A stretch of 64,000 nucleotides of DNA from Calliopsis andreniformis (GCF_051401765.1 NW_027480422.1:29936001-30000000), one strand, 5' to 3'; counted from the stretch's first letter, positions 12,616 through 26,800 are shown. The notes: generated by a model from the sequence alone, not told the origin. Numbers and translations are program-made.

Positions 12616-15600
12616 GCCTAGGTTGCCTGAAACGTAGAAATGTCCATTACTTTCACACTGTTTGCAATTATTCCTGTTAAACGATGGAAAAACTGTTATA
12701 CCTTTATCGTATTTTACGCTTCGGGCATTGACTTCTATGGCCCTACCTCTCCGATCTGGTGGAGCAACGCCCTAGAGTGAAGCCTAGGTGGCCCGGAACG
12801 TGGAAATGACCATGACTTTCACACTGGTTGCAATTATTCCCGTTATACGATGGAAAAGCTGTTGTATTTATATTGTATTTTATGCTTCTGGCGTTGAATT
12901 CTAAGTACCTAGCTATTCGATCTGGTGGAACGACGCCCTAGAGTGGCACCTAGGTTGCCGGGGACGTGGAAATGGCCATCACTTTCACACTGGTTGCAAT
13001 TATTCGTTTTATGCAATGGAAAAACTGTTCTATTAATTTTGTATTTAATGCTTCGGGCGTTGACTTCTAAGGCCCTAACTATTCGATCTGGTGGAGCCAC
13101 GCTCTAGAGTGAAGCCTAGGTTGCCCGGTACGTCGAAATGACCATAGCTTTCACACTGATTGCAATTATCCCTTTTATACGATGGAAAAGCTGTTGGATT
13201 TTTATTGTACTTTATGCTTCTGGCGTTAACTTCTTGGGCCCTAACTATTCGATCTGGTGGAGCTACGCCCTAGAGTGAAGCCTAGGTTGCCCGGAACGTA
13301 GAAATGTCCAATACTTCCACACTGTTTGCAATTAATCATTTTATACGATGGAAAAGCTGTTGTACTTACATTGTATTTTATGCTTCTGGCGTTGACTTCT
13401 AAGTCCCTAGCTATTCGATCTGGTGGAGCAACGCCCTAGAGTGAAGCCTATGTTGCCCGGAACGTAGAAATGACCATAACTTTCACACTGTTTGCAATTA
13501 GTCATTTTATACGATGGAAAAGCTGTTGTATTTATATTTTATTTTATGCTTCTTGCGTTCACTTCTTAGGCCCTAACTATTCGACCTGATGGAGCACCGC
13601 CCTAGAGTGAAGCCGAGGTTGCCTGGAACGTAGAAATGACCATTACCTTCACACTGGTTGCAATTATTCGTTTTATACGATGGAAAAACTGTTGTACATA
13701 TATCGTATTTTATGCTTCTGGCGTTGACTTCTTAGGCCCTAACTATTCGATCGCGTGGAGCAATGCCTTAGAATTAAGTCTAGGATGCCCGGAACGTAGA
13801 TATGACCATCACCTTCAGTCTGCTTCCAATTATTCCTGTTATACGATGGAAAAACAGTTGTATTTTTGTTGTATTTTATGCGTCGGGCGTTGACTTCTAA
13901 GGCCCTAACTATTGGATCTGGTGGACCAACGCCCTAGACTGCAGCGTAGGTTGCCAGGAACGTAGAAATGACCATCACTCTCACACTGTTTGCAATTATT
14001 CCTGTTATACGATGGAAGAACTGTTCTACTTATATTGCATTTTATGCTTCGGGCGTTGACTTCTAAGGCCCTAACTATTCGATGTGGTGGATCAACGCCC
14101 TGGAGTGAAACCTAGGTTGCCCGGAGCGTAGGAATGACCATTACCTTCACACAGTTTGCAATTATTCCTGTTATACGATGGAAAAACTGTTGAATATTTA
14201 TTGTATTTTATACTTCTGGCGTTGACTTCTAAGGCCCTAACTATTCGATCTTGTTGGAGCAACGCCCTATAGTGAAGAATAGGTTGCCCGGAATCTAGAA
14301 ATGAACAGTACTTTCACACTGGTTGCAGTTACTCCTGCTATACGATGGAAAGACTGTTGCATTTTTATTGTATTTCATGCTTCTGGCGTTGAATTCTAAG
14401 TCCCTAGCTATGCGATCTGGTGGAGCAACGCCCTAGAGTGAAGCATAGGTTGCGCGGAACGTAGCAATGATCATAACTTTCACACTGGTTGATATTATTC
14501 GTTTTATATGATGGAAAAACTGTTGCATTTATATTGTATTTTATGCTTCTGGCGTTGACTTCTTAGGCCCTAACAGTTCGATCTGGTGTAGCAACGCCAT
14601 AGTGTCAAGCCTAGGTTGCCCGGAACGTAGATATGACCATTACTTTCACGCTGGTTGCAATTATTCGTTTTATACGATGGAAAAACTGTTGCATTTATTT
14701 TGTATTTGGTGCTTCTGGCGTTGACTTTTTAGGCCCTAACTATTGGATCTGGTGGACCAACGCCCTAGAATGAAGCCTAGGTTGCTCCGAACGTAGAAAT
14801 GACCATTACTTTCACTCTGGTTGCAATTATTCATGCCATCCGATGGAAAAACTGTTGTATACTTATTTTATTTTATGCTTCCGGCGTTGACTTCTAAGGC
14901 CCTAACTCTTCGACCTGGTGGAGCAGTGCCTCAGAGTTAAGTCTAGGATGCCCGGAACATAGAAAAGCAAATTACCTTCACACTGGTTGCAATTATTCCT
15001 GTTATACGATAGAAAAACTGTTGCATCATTATTGTATTTTATGGTTCGGGCGCTGACTTATAGGAACCTAAATATTCGATCTGGTGGAGCAACGCCCTAG
15101 ATTGTAGCCGAGGCTGCCCGGAACGTAGAAATGACCATAACTTTCACACTCGTTGCAATTATCCTTTTTATACAATGGAAAAACTGTAGCATTTATTTTG
15201 TATTTTATGCTTCTGGCGTTCACTTCTTAGGCCCTAACTATTCGATCTGATTGAGCAACGCCCTAGAGTGAAGCCTAGGTTGCCCGGAACGTAGAAATGA
15301 CCATCATCTTCTCTCTGGTTACAATTAATCCTTTTATACGATGGAAAATCTGTTGTATTTATATTGTATTTTATGCTTCTGGCGTTGACTTCGAAGGCCC
15401 TAACTATTGGTTCTGGTGGACCAACGCCATAGAGTGAAGCCTTGGTTGCCCGGAACGTGGAAATGACCGTCACTTTCACAATGGTTGCAATTATTCGTGA
15501 TATACGATGGAAAAACTGTTGTACATATATCGTATTTTATGCTTCTGGCGTTGACTTCTTAGGCCCTCACTATTCGATCTGGTAGAGCAACGACCTAGGC

Positions 15601-17605
15601 TGAAGCCTAGGTTGCCCGGAACGTAGAAATGACCATAACTTGCATACTGGTTGCAAATATTCGTTTTATACGATGAAAAAACTGTTGTATTTATATCGTA
15701 TTTTATGCTTCAGGCGTTGACTTCTTAGGCCCTAACTATTCGATCTGGTGGCACAACGCTATAGAGTGATGCCTAGGTTGCCCGGAATGTAGAAATGATC
15801 AGTACTTTCACACTGGTTGCAGTTACTCCTGTTATACAATGGAAAAACTTTTGCATTTTTATTGCATTTTATGCTTCTGGCGTGGAATTCTAAGTCCCTA
15901 ACTCTTCGATCTGGGGGAGTAACGCCCTAGACTGAAACCTAGGTTGCCCGGAACGTAGAAATGACCATTACTTCCACACTGGTTGCAATTATTCATGCTA
16001 TATGATGGAAAAACTGTTGTATTTTTACTGTATTTCATGCTTCTAGCGCCGAATTCTTAGGCCCTAACTATTCGATCTGGTGGAGCAACGCCCTAGAGTG
16101 AAGCCTAGGTTGCTCCGAGCGTAGAAATGACCATAACTTTCATACTGGTTGCAATTATTCCTGTTACACGATGGAAAAACTGTTGTACATATATCGTATT
16201 TTATGCTTCTGGCGTTGACTTCTTAGGCCCTAACTATTGGATCTGGTGGAACAACATCCTAGGGTGATGCCTAGGCTTCCCGGAACGTAGAAATGTCCAT
16301 AACTTTCACACTGGTTGCAATTAATCCTGTTATATAATGGAAAAACTGTTTTATTTGCATTGTATTTTATTCTTTGGGCGTTGACTTCTAAGGCCCTCGC
16401 TATACGATCTGGTGGAGAAACGACCTAGCGTGAATCCTAGGTTGCCCGAAACGTTGAAATGACCATTACTTTCACTCTGGTTCCAATTATTCATGCTATA
16501 CGATGGAAAAACTGTTATATTTTTATTGTATTTTATGCTTCTGGTGTCAACTTCTTAGGCCCTAACTATTCGATCTGGTGGAGCAACGCCCTAGGGTGAA
16601 GTCTAGGTTGCCCGGAACGTAGAAATGACCATAACTATCTGACTGCTTGCAATTATTCGTTTTATACGATGCATAGACAGTTGTATTTATATTGTATTTT
16701 ATAGTTATGGCGTTGGCTTCTAGGGCCGTAGCTATTCGATGTGGTTGAGCAACGCCCTAGAGTGAAGCCTAGGTTGCCCGGAACGTAGAAATGACCATTA
16801 CTTCCACACTGTTTGCAATTATTCGTATTATACAGTGGAACAACTGTTGCATTTATATGGCATTTTATGCTTCTGGCATTGACTTCTAAGGCCCTAACTA
16901 TTCGATCTGGTGGAGCAACGCCCTAGAGTGTAGCCTAGGTTCCCCGGAACGTAGAAATGACCATAACTTTCACACTGGTTGCAATTATTCGTTTTATAAA
17001 ATGGAAAAACTGTTGTATTTATACTGTATTTTATGGATCTGGCGCTGACTTCTAAGTCCCTATATATGCGATCTGGTGGAGCAACGCCCTACAGTTAAGC
17101 CTAGGTTGCCCCGAACGTAGACATGACCTTTACTCTCACACTGTTTGCAAATATACATCATATACGATGGAAAAGCTGTTGTATTTATATTGTATTTTAT
17201 GCTTCTGGCGTTGACTTCACAGGCCCTAACTATACGATCTGGTGGAACAACGCCCTAGGGTGAAGCCTAGGTTGCCCGGAACGTGGAAATGACCATAACT
17301 TTCATACTGGTTGCAATTATTCGTTTTATACGATGGGAAAACTGTTGTATTTATATTGTATTTTATGCTTCTGGAGTTGACTTCAAAGGCCGTAGCTGAC
17401 CGATGAGGTGGAGCAACGCCCAAGAGTGAAACCTAGGTTGCCCGGAACGTAGAAATGACCATCACTATCACACTGGTTGCAATTATTCTTGTTATACGAT
17501 GGAAAAACTGTTGTATTTATATTATATTTTATGCTTCAGGCGTTGACTTCTAAGGCCGTAGCTATTCGATGTGGTGGAGCAACGCCCTAGAGTGAAGCCT
17601 AGGTT
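12616..17605 (+). repeat. 41-monomer block, copy 2 with 11 monomers missing
   Basis: About 4,990 bp. Its first ~830 bp match 5,810-6,642. From about 13,447 it matches 8,465-12,615 to the end. In the ~4.15-kb right part I noted eight substitutions by eye: near 13,867 (A to G, relative to copy 1), 14,034 (T to A), 14,120 (T to C), 14,732 (A to G), 15,158 (G to C), 15,349 (C to A), 15,469 (A to G) and 17,007 (G to A). That implies about 99.8% identity. The block ends where GGAAAGTAGAAATGACC begins a different monomer series near 17,610. Confidence 0.9.
13441..13455. other. In-register deletion junction in copy 2
   Basis: Left of this point the sequence follows 6,630-6,650 (GAGTGAAGCCTA). Right of it the sequence follows 8,468 onward (TGTTGCCCGGAACG, CAATTAGTCATTTTATACG). 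The breakpoint sits within the conserved GCCTA block, so the monomer phase is kept. This is the signature of recombination between homologous positions of two monomers 11 units apart. Confidence 0.8.
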
Positions 17606-19749
17606 GCCCGGAAAGTAGAAATGACCATTACCTCCACACTGTTTGCTATCATACATTTTATACGATGGAAAAGCTGTTGTATTTTTATTGTATTTTATGC
17701 TTCTGGCGTTTACTACTAGGGTCCTAGCTATTCGATCTGGTGGGGCAACGTCCAAGTGTGATGCCTATGTTACCCGGAAAGTAGAAATGACCATATCTTC
17801 CACACTGGTTGCAATTATTCTCGTTATACGATGGAAAAACTATTGTATTTTTATTGTATATTATGTTTCGGGCGTTGACTTCCAAGGGCCTAGCTATTCG
17901 ATCTGGAGGTGCAACGCCCTAGAGTGAAGCCTAGGTTCCCCAAAACGTAGAAATGACCATTACTTTCACACTGGTTGCTATTATTCGTTTTATATGATGG
18001 AAGCGCTGTTGTATTTATACTGTATTTTATGCTTCTGGCGTTGACTTCTTAGGCCCTAACTGTTCGATCTTGTGGAATAACGCCCTAGAATGAAGCCTAG
18101 GTTGCCCGGAACGTAGAAATGACCAATACTTTCACACTGGTTGCAATTATCATGCTGCACGATGCAAAAACTGTTGCATTTTTATTGCATTTTCTGCTTC
18201 TGGCTTTGACTTCTAAGGTCCTAGCCATTCGATCTGGTGGGGCAACGTCAAAGAGTGAAGCCTATGTTCCCTGGAAAGTAGAAATGACCATAACCTTCAC
18301 ACTGGTTGCAATTATTCGTTTTATACGATGGAAAAACTGTTGTATCTATTTTGTTTTCGGTGCTTCTGGCGTTGACTTCTTAGACCGTAGCTATTCGATG
18401 TGGCGGGGTAGCGCCCTAGAGTGAAGCCTAGGTTGCCCGGAACCTAGAAATGAACATTACTTTCACACTGGTTGCAATTGTTCGTTTTATACGATGGAAA
18501 TACTGTTGTATTTATTTTGTAATTGGTGCTTCTGGCGTTGACTTCTTAGGCCCTAACTATTGGATCTGGTGGACCAACGCCCTAGAGTGAAGCCTAGGTT
18601 GCCCGGAACGTGGAAATGACAAACACTTTCACACTGGTTGCAATTATTCGTTTTATATGATGGAAAAACTGTTGTATTTATACTGTATTTGGTGCTTCTG
18701 GCGTTGACTTCTTAGGCCCTAACTATTAGATCTGGTGGACCAACGACCGAGAGTGAAGCCTAGGTTGCCCGGAACGAGGAAATGTCCATCACTTTCACAC
18801 TGGTTGCAATTATCCGCTTTATATGATGGAAAAACTGTTGTATTTATACTGTATTTTATGCTTCTGGCGTTGACTTCTTAGGCCCAGACTGTTCGATCTA
18901 GTGGAACAACGCCCTAGAATGAAGCCTAGGTTGCCCGGAACGTAGAAATGACCATTACTTTCATACTCGTGCAATTAGTCGCTTTAGACGATGGAAAAAC
19001 TATTGTATTTATTTTGTATTTTATGCTTCTGGCGTTAACTTCTTAGGCCCTAACTATTCGATCTTGTGGAGCAACGCCCTAGAGTCAAGCCTAGGTTGCC
19101 TGGAACGTAGATATGACCATTATTTTCACACTGATTGCAATTATTCGTTTTATACATTGGAAAAACTGATCTATAAATTTTGTATTTTATGCTTCTGGCG
19201 TTGACTTCTTAGGCCCTAACTGTTCGATCTGGTGGATCAACGCCCTAGAATGAAGCCTACGTTGACCGGAACGTAGACATGACCATTACTTTCACACTGG
19301 TTCCAATTATTCATGCTATACGTTGGAAAAACTCTTGCATTTTAATTGTATTTTCTGCTTCTGGCTATGACTTCTTAGGTCCTAGCTATTCGATCTGTTG
19401 GGACAGCGTCCAAGAGTGAAGCCTAGGTCGCCCGGAACGTAGAAATGACCATACCTTTCACACTCGAGCAATTATTTGTTTTAGACGATGGCAGAACTAT
19501 TGTATTTATTTTGTATTTTATGATTCTAGCGTTGACTTCTTAGGCATTAACTATTCGATCTGTAGGACCAACGTCCCAGAGTGAAGCCTTCGTCGCCCGG
19601 AACGTAGAAATGACCATCTCTTTCACTCTGGTTGCAATTATTCGTTTTATAGAATGGAAAAGCTGTTCTATTAATTTTGTATTTTATGGTTCTGGCGTTG
19701 ACTTCTTAGGCCCTAACTATTCGATCTGGTGGAGCAACGCCCTAGAGTG

Positions 19750-20260
19750 AAGCCTAGGTTGCCCGGAACGTAGAAGTGACCGCTACTTTCACAATGTTTG
19801 CTATTATTCATTTTATACGATGGAATAACTCTTATATTTATATTGCATTATAAGCTTCTGGCGTTGACTTCTAAGGCCGTAGGTATTTGGTGTGGTGGAG
19901 CAACGCCCTACAGTGGAGCCTAGGTTGCACGGAACGTAGAAATGACCATAACTTTCACACTGGTTGCAATTATTCGTTTTATACAATGGAAAAGCTGTTC
20001 TATTAATTTTGTATTTTATGCTTCTGGCGTTGACTTCTTAGGCCCTAGCTATTCGATCTGGTGGAGCAACGCCCTAGAGTGAAGCTTAGGTTGCCCGGAA
20101 CGTAGAAGTGACCGTTACTTTCACAATGTTTGCTATTATTCATTTTATACGATGGAATAACTGTTGTATTTATATTGCATTATAAGCTTCTGGCGTTGAC
20201 TTCTAAGGCCGTAGGTATTTGGTGTGGTGGAGCAACGCCCTACAGTGGAGCCTAGGTTGC
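19750..20260 (+). repeat. Two-monomer local duplication
   Basis: The variants GAAGTGACCG(C/T)TACTTTCAC with ATGGAATAACT, then GTAGGTATTTGGTGTGGTGG, and GAGCCTAGGTTGCACGGAAC occur at about 19,775-19,935 and again near 20,107-20,265, two monomers apart. The series recurs once more at 21,431-21,600. Confidence 0.8.
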
Positions 20261-20576
20261 ACGGAACCTAGAAATGACCATCACTTTCACACTGGTTGCA
20301 ATTATTCGTTTTATATGATGGAAAAACTGTTGTATTTATATTGTATTTTATGCTTCTGGCGTTGACTTCTGAGGCCCTATGTATTCGATCTGGTGGAGCA
20401 ACGTCCAAGAGTGAAGCCTATGTTCCCTGGAAAGTAGAAACGACCATAACCTTCACACTGGTTGCAATTATTCGTTTTATACGATGGAAAAAATGTAGTA
20501 TCTATTTTGTTTTCGGTGCTTCTGGCGTTGACTTCTTAGACCGTAGCTATTCGATGTGGTGGACCAACGCCCTAGA

Positions 20577-20750
20577 GTGAAGCCTAGGTTGCCCGGAACG
20601 TGGAAATGACAAACACTTTCACACTGGTTGCAATTATCCGCTTTATATGATGGAAAAACTGTTGTATTTATACTGTATTTTATGCTTCTGGCGTTGACTT
20701 CTTAGGCCCAGACTGTTCGATCTAGTGGAACAACGCCCTAGAATGAAGCC
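20577..20750 (+). repeat. Chimeric monomer
   Basis: The left part, with GGAACGTGGAAATGACAAAC, follows 18,597-18,640 (offset 1,990). The right part, from CCGCTTTATATGATGG, follows 18,814 onward (offset 1,824). The switch occurs inside the shared stretch CACTGGTTGCAATTAT. It is a direct recombinant of two neighbouring parental monomers. Confidence 0.75.
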
Positions 20751-22359
20751 TAGGTTGCCCGGAACGTAGAAATGACCATTACTTTCACACTCGTGCAATT
20801 AGTCGATTTAGACGATGGAAAAACTATTGTATTTATTTTGTATTTTATGCTTCTGGCGTTGACTTCTTAGGCCCTAACTATTCGATCTTGTGGAGCAACG
20901 CCCTAGAGTCAAGCCTAGGTTGCCTGGAACGTAGATATGACCATTATTTTCACACTGATTGCAATTATTCGTTTTATACATTGGAAAAACTGATCTATAA
21001 ATTTTGTATTTTATGCTTCTGGCGTTGACTTCTTAGGCCCTAACTGTTCGATCTGGTGGAGCAACGCCCTAGAGTGAAGCCTAGGTCGCCCGGAACGTAG
21101 AAATGACCATACCTTTCACACTCGAGCAATTATTTGTTTTAGACGATGGCAGAACTATTGTATTTATTTTGTATTTTATGATTCTAGCGTTGACTTCTTA
21201 GGCATTAACTATTCGATCTGTAGGACCAACATCCCAGAGTGAAGCCTTCGTCGCCCGGAACGTAGAAATGACCATCTCTTTCACTCTGGTTGCAATTATT
21301 CGTTTTATAGAATGGAAAAGCTGTTCTATTAATTTTGTATTTTATGGTTCTGGCGTTGACTTCTTAGGCCCTAACTATTCGATCTGGTGGAGCAACGCCC
21401 TAGAGTGAAGCCTAGGTTGCCCGGAACGTAGAAGTGACCGCTACTTTCACAATGTTTGCTATTATTCATTTTATACGATGGAATAACTGTTGTATTTATA
21501 TTGCATTATAAGCTTCTGGCGTTTACTTCTAAGGCCGTAGGTATTTGGTGTGGTGGAGCAACGCCCTACAGTGGAGCCTAGGTTGCACGGAACGTAGAAA
21601 TGACCATAACTTTCACACTGGTTGCAATTATTCGTTTTATACAATGGAAAAGCTGTTCTATTAATTTTGTATTTTATGCTTCTGGCGTTGACTTCTTAGG
21701 CCCTAGCTATTCGATCTGGTGGAGCAACGCCCTAGAGTGAAGCTTAGGTTGCCCGGAACGTAGAAGTGACCGTTACTTTCACACTGGTTGCTATTATTCG
21801 TTTTATATGACGGAAATACTGTTGTATTTATTTTGTATTTGGTGCTTCTGGAGTTGACTTCTTAGGCCCTAACTATTGGATATGGTGGACGAACGCCCTA
21901 GAGTGAAGCCTAGGTTGCCCGGAACATGGAAATGACCATCAGTTTCACACTGGTTGCAATTATTCGTTTTATATGATGGAAAAACTGTTGTATTTATACT
22001 GTATTTTGTGCTTCTGGCGTTGACTACTTAGGCCCTAACTATCGGATCTGGTGGACCAACGCCCTAGAGTGAAGCCTAGGTTGCCCGGAACATGGAAATG
22101 TCCATCACTGTCACACTGGTTGCAATTATCCGCATTATATGATGGAAAAACTGTTGTACTTATATCGTATTTTATGCTTCTGGCGTTGACTTCTTAGGCC
22201 CTAACTATTCGATCTGGTGGAACAACGCCTTAGAGTGAGGCCTTGGTTGCGCGGAACGTAGAAATGACCATTACTTTCACACTGGTTGCAATTATTCCTT
22301 TTACACGATGGAAAAACTGTTGTATTTTTATTGTATTTTATGCTTCTGGCGTTTACTTC

Positions 22360-23890
22360 TAAGTCCCTCGCTATTCGATCTGGTGGAGCAACGCCCTAGA
22401 GTGAAACCTAGGTTGCCCGGAAAGCAGAAATGACCATTTCTTTCACACTGGTTGCAATTATTCCTTTTATTCGATGGAAAAACTGTTGTATTTTTATTGT
22501 ATTTTATGCTTCCTGCGTTTACTTCTAAGTCCCTAACTATGCGACCTGGTGGAGCAACGCCCTACAGTTTAGCCTAGGTTGCCCGAAACGTAGAAATGAC
22601 CATTACCTTCACATTGCTTTCAATTATACATTTTATACGATGGAAAAGCTGTTGTATTTATATTGTATTTTATCCTTCTGGAGTTGACTTCTCAGGCCGT
22701 AGCTATTCGATGTGGTGGAGCAGCGCCCTACACTTAAGCCTAGGTTGCCCGGAACGTAGAAATGACCTTTACTTTCACACTGTTTGCAAATATACAACAT
22801 ATACGATGGAAAATCTGTTGTATTTATATTGTATTTTATGCTTCTGGCGTTGACTTCTTAGGCCCTAACTATTCGATCTGGTGGAACAACGCCCTAGGGT
22901 GAAGCCTAGGTTGGCCGGAACGTAGAAATCACCATAACTTTCATACTGGTTGCAATTATTCGTTTTATACGATGGGAAAACTGTTGTATTTATATTGTAT
23001 TTTATGCTTCTGGCGTTGACTTCTAAGGCCGTAGCTATTCGATCTGGTGAGCAACGCCCTATAGTGAGGCCTAGGTTGCCCGGAATGTAGAAATGACCAG
23101 TACTCTCACACTGGTTGCAGTTACTCCTGTTATACGTTGGAAAAGCTTTTGCATTTTTATTTTATTTTATGCTTCTGGCGTTGACTTCTTAGGCCGTAGC
23201 TATTCGATGTGGTGGGGCAACGCCCTAGACTGAAGCATAGGTTGCCCGGAACGCAGAAGTGGCCATTACTTTCTTACTGGTTGCAATTATTCGTTTTATA
23301 CGATGGAAAAGCTGTTGTATTTATTTTGTATTTGGTGTTTCTGTCGTTGACTTCTTCGGCCCTAATTATTGGATCTGGTGGACCAACGCCCTAGAGTGAA
23401 CCCTAGGTTGCCCGGAACGTGGTTTAGACCATCACCTTCACACTGGTTGCAATTATTCCCGTTATACGATGAAAAAACTGTTGTACTTTTATAGTACTTT
23501 AGGTTTCGGGCGTTGACTTCTAAGGCCCTAGCTATGCGATCTGGTGGAGCAACGCCCTAGAGTGAAGCCTAGGTCGCCTGAAACGTAGAAATGACCATTA
23601 CTTTCACTCTGGTTGCCATTATTCCTTTGATACGATGAAACAACTGTTCTATTTTTATTGTATTTTATGCTTAAGGCGGTGACTTCTAAGGCCGCAGCTA
23701 ATCGATGTGGTGGGGCAACGCCCTAGAGTGAAGACTAGGTTGCCCGGAACGCAGGAATGGCCATTACTTTCACACTGGTTGCAATTATTCCTTTTATACG
23801 ATGGAAAAACTGTTGTATTTTTATTGTATTTTATGCTTCTGGCGTTTACTTGTAAGTCCCTAGCTATTCGATCTGGTGGAGCAACGCCCT
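22360..23890 (+). repeat. Diverged relative of the 29.3-31.0 kb segment
   Basis: About 22,500-23,890 matches 29,622-31,013 at offset about 7,122 (43 monomers). The stretch before it (22,360-22,490, with GGAAAGCAGAAATGACCATTTC) matches 29,316-29,446 at offset 6,956 (42 monomers), so one monomer near 29,520-29,690 was gained or lost between them. Scattered substitutions separate the copies, so this is an older layer than the 3,481-bp pair. Confidence 0.8.
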
Positions 23891-26800
23891 AGAGCGAAAC
23901 CTAGGTTGCCCGGAACGTGGAAATGACCATTACCTTCACACTGTTTGCGATTATTCATTTGATACGATGGTAAAACTGTTGTATTTATTTTGTATTTTAT
24001 GCTTCGGGCGTTGAATTCTAAGTCCCTAGCTATTCGATCTGGCGGAGCAACGCCCTAGAGTGAAGCCTAGGTTACCCGGAACGTAGAAATGACCAGTACT
24101 TTCAGACTGGTTGCAGTTATTCCTGTTATACAATGGAAAAACTGTTGTATTTATTTTGTATTTTATGCTTCGGGCTTTGACTTTTAAGGCCCTAACTATT
24201 CGATCTGGTGGAGCAACGCCCTAGAGCAAAACCTAGGTTGCCCAGAACGTAGAAATGACCATTACCTTCAGGCTTGTTGCAATTATTCCTGTTATACGAT
24301 GGACAAACTGTTGGATTTTGATTGTACTTTATTCTTCTGGCGTTGACTTCTAAGGCCCTATGTATTACATCTGGTGGAGCAATGCCTCAGAGTTAAGTCT
24401 AGGATGCCCGGAACGTAGAAATGGCCATTACTTTCACACTGGTTGCAATTATTCGTTTTATACGATGGAAAAGCTGTTGTATTTATATTGTATTTTATGT
24501 TTCTGGCGTTGACTTCTAAGGCCCTAGCTATTCGATCTGGTGGAGCAACGCCCTAGAGTGAAGCCTAGGTCGCCCGAAACGTAGAAGTGACCATCACTTT
24601 CACTCTGGTGGCAATTATTCCTGTTATACGATGAAAAAACTGTTCTATTTTTATTGTACTTTATGCTTGAGGCGGTGACTTCTAAGGCCGTAGCTAATCG
24701 ATGTGGTGGAGCAACGCCCTAGAGTGAAACCTAGGTTGCCCGGAACGTAGAAATAACCATTACTTCCTCACTGTATGCAATTAGTCATTTTATACATGGA
24801 AAAGCTGTTGTACATATATCGTATTTTATGCTCCTGGCGTTGACTTCTTAGGCCCTAACTCTTCGATCTGGTGGAGCAACGCCCTAGGGTGAAGCCTAGG
24901 TTGCCCGGAACGTAGAAATGACCATAACTATCAGACTGGTTGCAATTATTCGTTTTATACGATGGAAAGACTGTTGTATTTATATTGTATTTTATAGTTA
25001 TGGCGTTGTCTTCTAGGGCCGTAACTATTCGAGGTGGTTGAGCAACGCCCTAGAGTGAAGCCTAGGTTGCCCGGACCGTAGAAATGACCATAGTTTTCAT
25101 ACTGGTTGCAATTATTAGTTTTGTACGATGGAAAAACTGTTGCATTTATTTTGTATTTGGTGCTCCTGGCGTTGACTTCTTAGGCCCTAGCTTATGGATC
25201 TGGTGGACCAACGCCCTAGAGTGAACCCTAGGTTGCCCGGAACGTGGTTTAGACCATCACCTTCACACTGGTTGCAATTATTCCCGTTTTACGATGGAAA
25301 AACTGTTGTACCTTTATTGTACTTTAGGTTTCGGGCGTTAACTTCTAAGGCCCTAGCTATTCGATCTGGTGGAGCAACGCCCTAGAGTGAAGCCTAGGTC
25401 GCCCGAAACCTAGAAATGACCATTACTTTCACTCTGGTGGCAATTATTCCTGTTATACGATGAAAAAACTGTTCTATTTTTATTGTATTTTAAGCTTAAG
25501 GCGGTGACTTCTAAGGCCGTAGCTAATCGATGTGGAGGGGCAACGCCCTAGAGTTAAGCCTAGGGTGCCCGGAACGCAGAAATGGCCATTACTTTCACAC
25601 TGGTTGCAATTATTCGTTTTATACGATGGAAAAACTGTTGTATTTATCTTGAATTTGGTGCTTCTGTCGTTGACTTCTTCGGCCCTATTGGATCTGGTGG
25701 ACCAACGCCCTAGAGTGAACCCTAGGTTGCCGGGAACGTGGTTTAGACCATCACATTCACACTGGTTGCAATTATTCCTGTTATACGATGGAAAAACTGT
25801 TGCATCTTTATTGTATTTTATGTTTCGGGCGCTGACTTCTAAGGCACTAACTATTCGATCTGGTGGAGCACCGCCCTGTAGTGAAGCCTAGGTTGCCCGG
25901 AACGTGGAAATGACCTGTACTTTCACACTGGTTGCAATTATTCGTTTTATACAATGGAAAAACTGTTCTATTTATTTTGTATTTTATGCTTCGGGCGTTG
26001 ACTTCTGAGGCCCTAACTATTCGATCTGGTGGCGCAACGCTCTAGGGTGAATCCTAGGTTGCCCGGAACGTAGAAATGACCTGTACCTTCACACTGGTTG
26101 CAATTATTCGTTTTATACAGTGGAAAAACTGTTCTATTTATTTTGTATTTTATGTTTCGGGCGTTGACTTCTAAGGGCGTAGCTATTCGATGTGGTGGAA
26201 CAACGCCCTAGAGTGAAGCGTAGGTTGCCCGGAACGTGGAAATGACCATTACCTTCACACTGCTTGCGATTATTCATTTTACACGATGGTAAAACTGTTG
26301 TACTTATGTTGTATTTTATTCTTCGGGCGTTGAATTCTAAGTCCCTAGCTATTCGATCTGGTGGAGCAACGCCCTAGAGTGAAGCCTAGGTTACCCGGAA
26401 CGTAGAAATGACCATTACTTTCACACTGGTTGCAATTATTCGTTTTATACGATGGAAAAACTGTTGTATTTATCTTGTATTTGGTGCTTCTGTCGTTGAC
26501 TTCTTCGGCCCTATTGGATCTGGTGGACCAACGCCCTAGAGTGAACCCTAGGTTGCCTGGAACGTAGAAATGTCCATCACCTTCACTCTGGTTGCAATTA
26601 TTCCTGTTGTACGATGGAAAAACTGTCGTATTTTTATTGTATCTTATGCGTCGGGCGTTGACTTCTAAGGCCCTAGCTATTCGATCTGGTTGAGCAACGC
26701 CCTAGTGTGAAGCCTAGGATGCCCGAAACGTAGACATGTCCATTACTTTCACTCTGGCTGCAATTATTCATGCTGTACGATGGAAAAACTGTTGTATTTT

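Larger units (their letters stand above)
17606..22250 (+). repeat. Stepwise re-copied block (13-, 12-, 11- and 10-monomer offsets)
   Basis: Rare variants pair up at offsets that shrink by one monomer at a time. GCCTATGTTCCCTGGAAAG at 18,258 and 20,414 gives 2,156 bp (13 monomers). AATGACAAACACTTTC at 18,621 and 20,611 gives 1,990 (12). TATCCGCTTTATATGATGG at 18,814 and 20,638 gives 1,824 (11). GAAGCCTTCGTCGCCCGG at 19,583 and 21,241 gives 1,658 (10). The second copy therefore lost one monomer at each of three points, all in register. The monomer with CTACGTTGACCGG at about 19,257 has no counterpart in copy 2. Confidence 0.85.
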
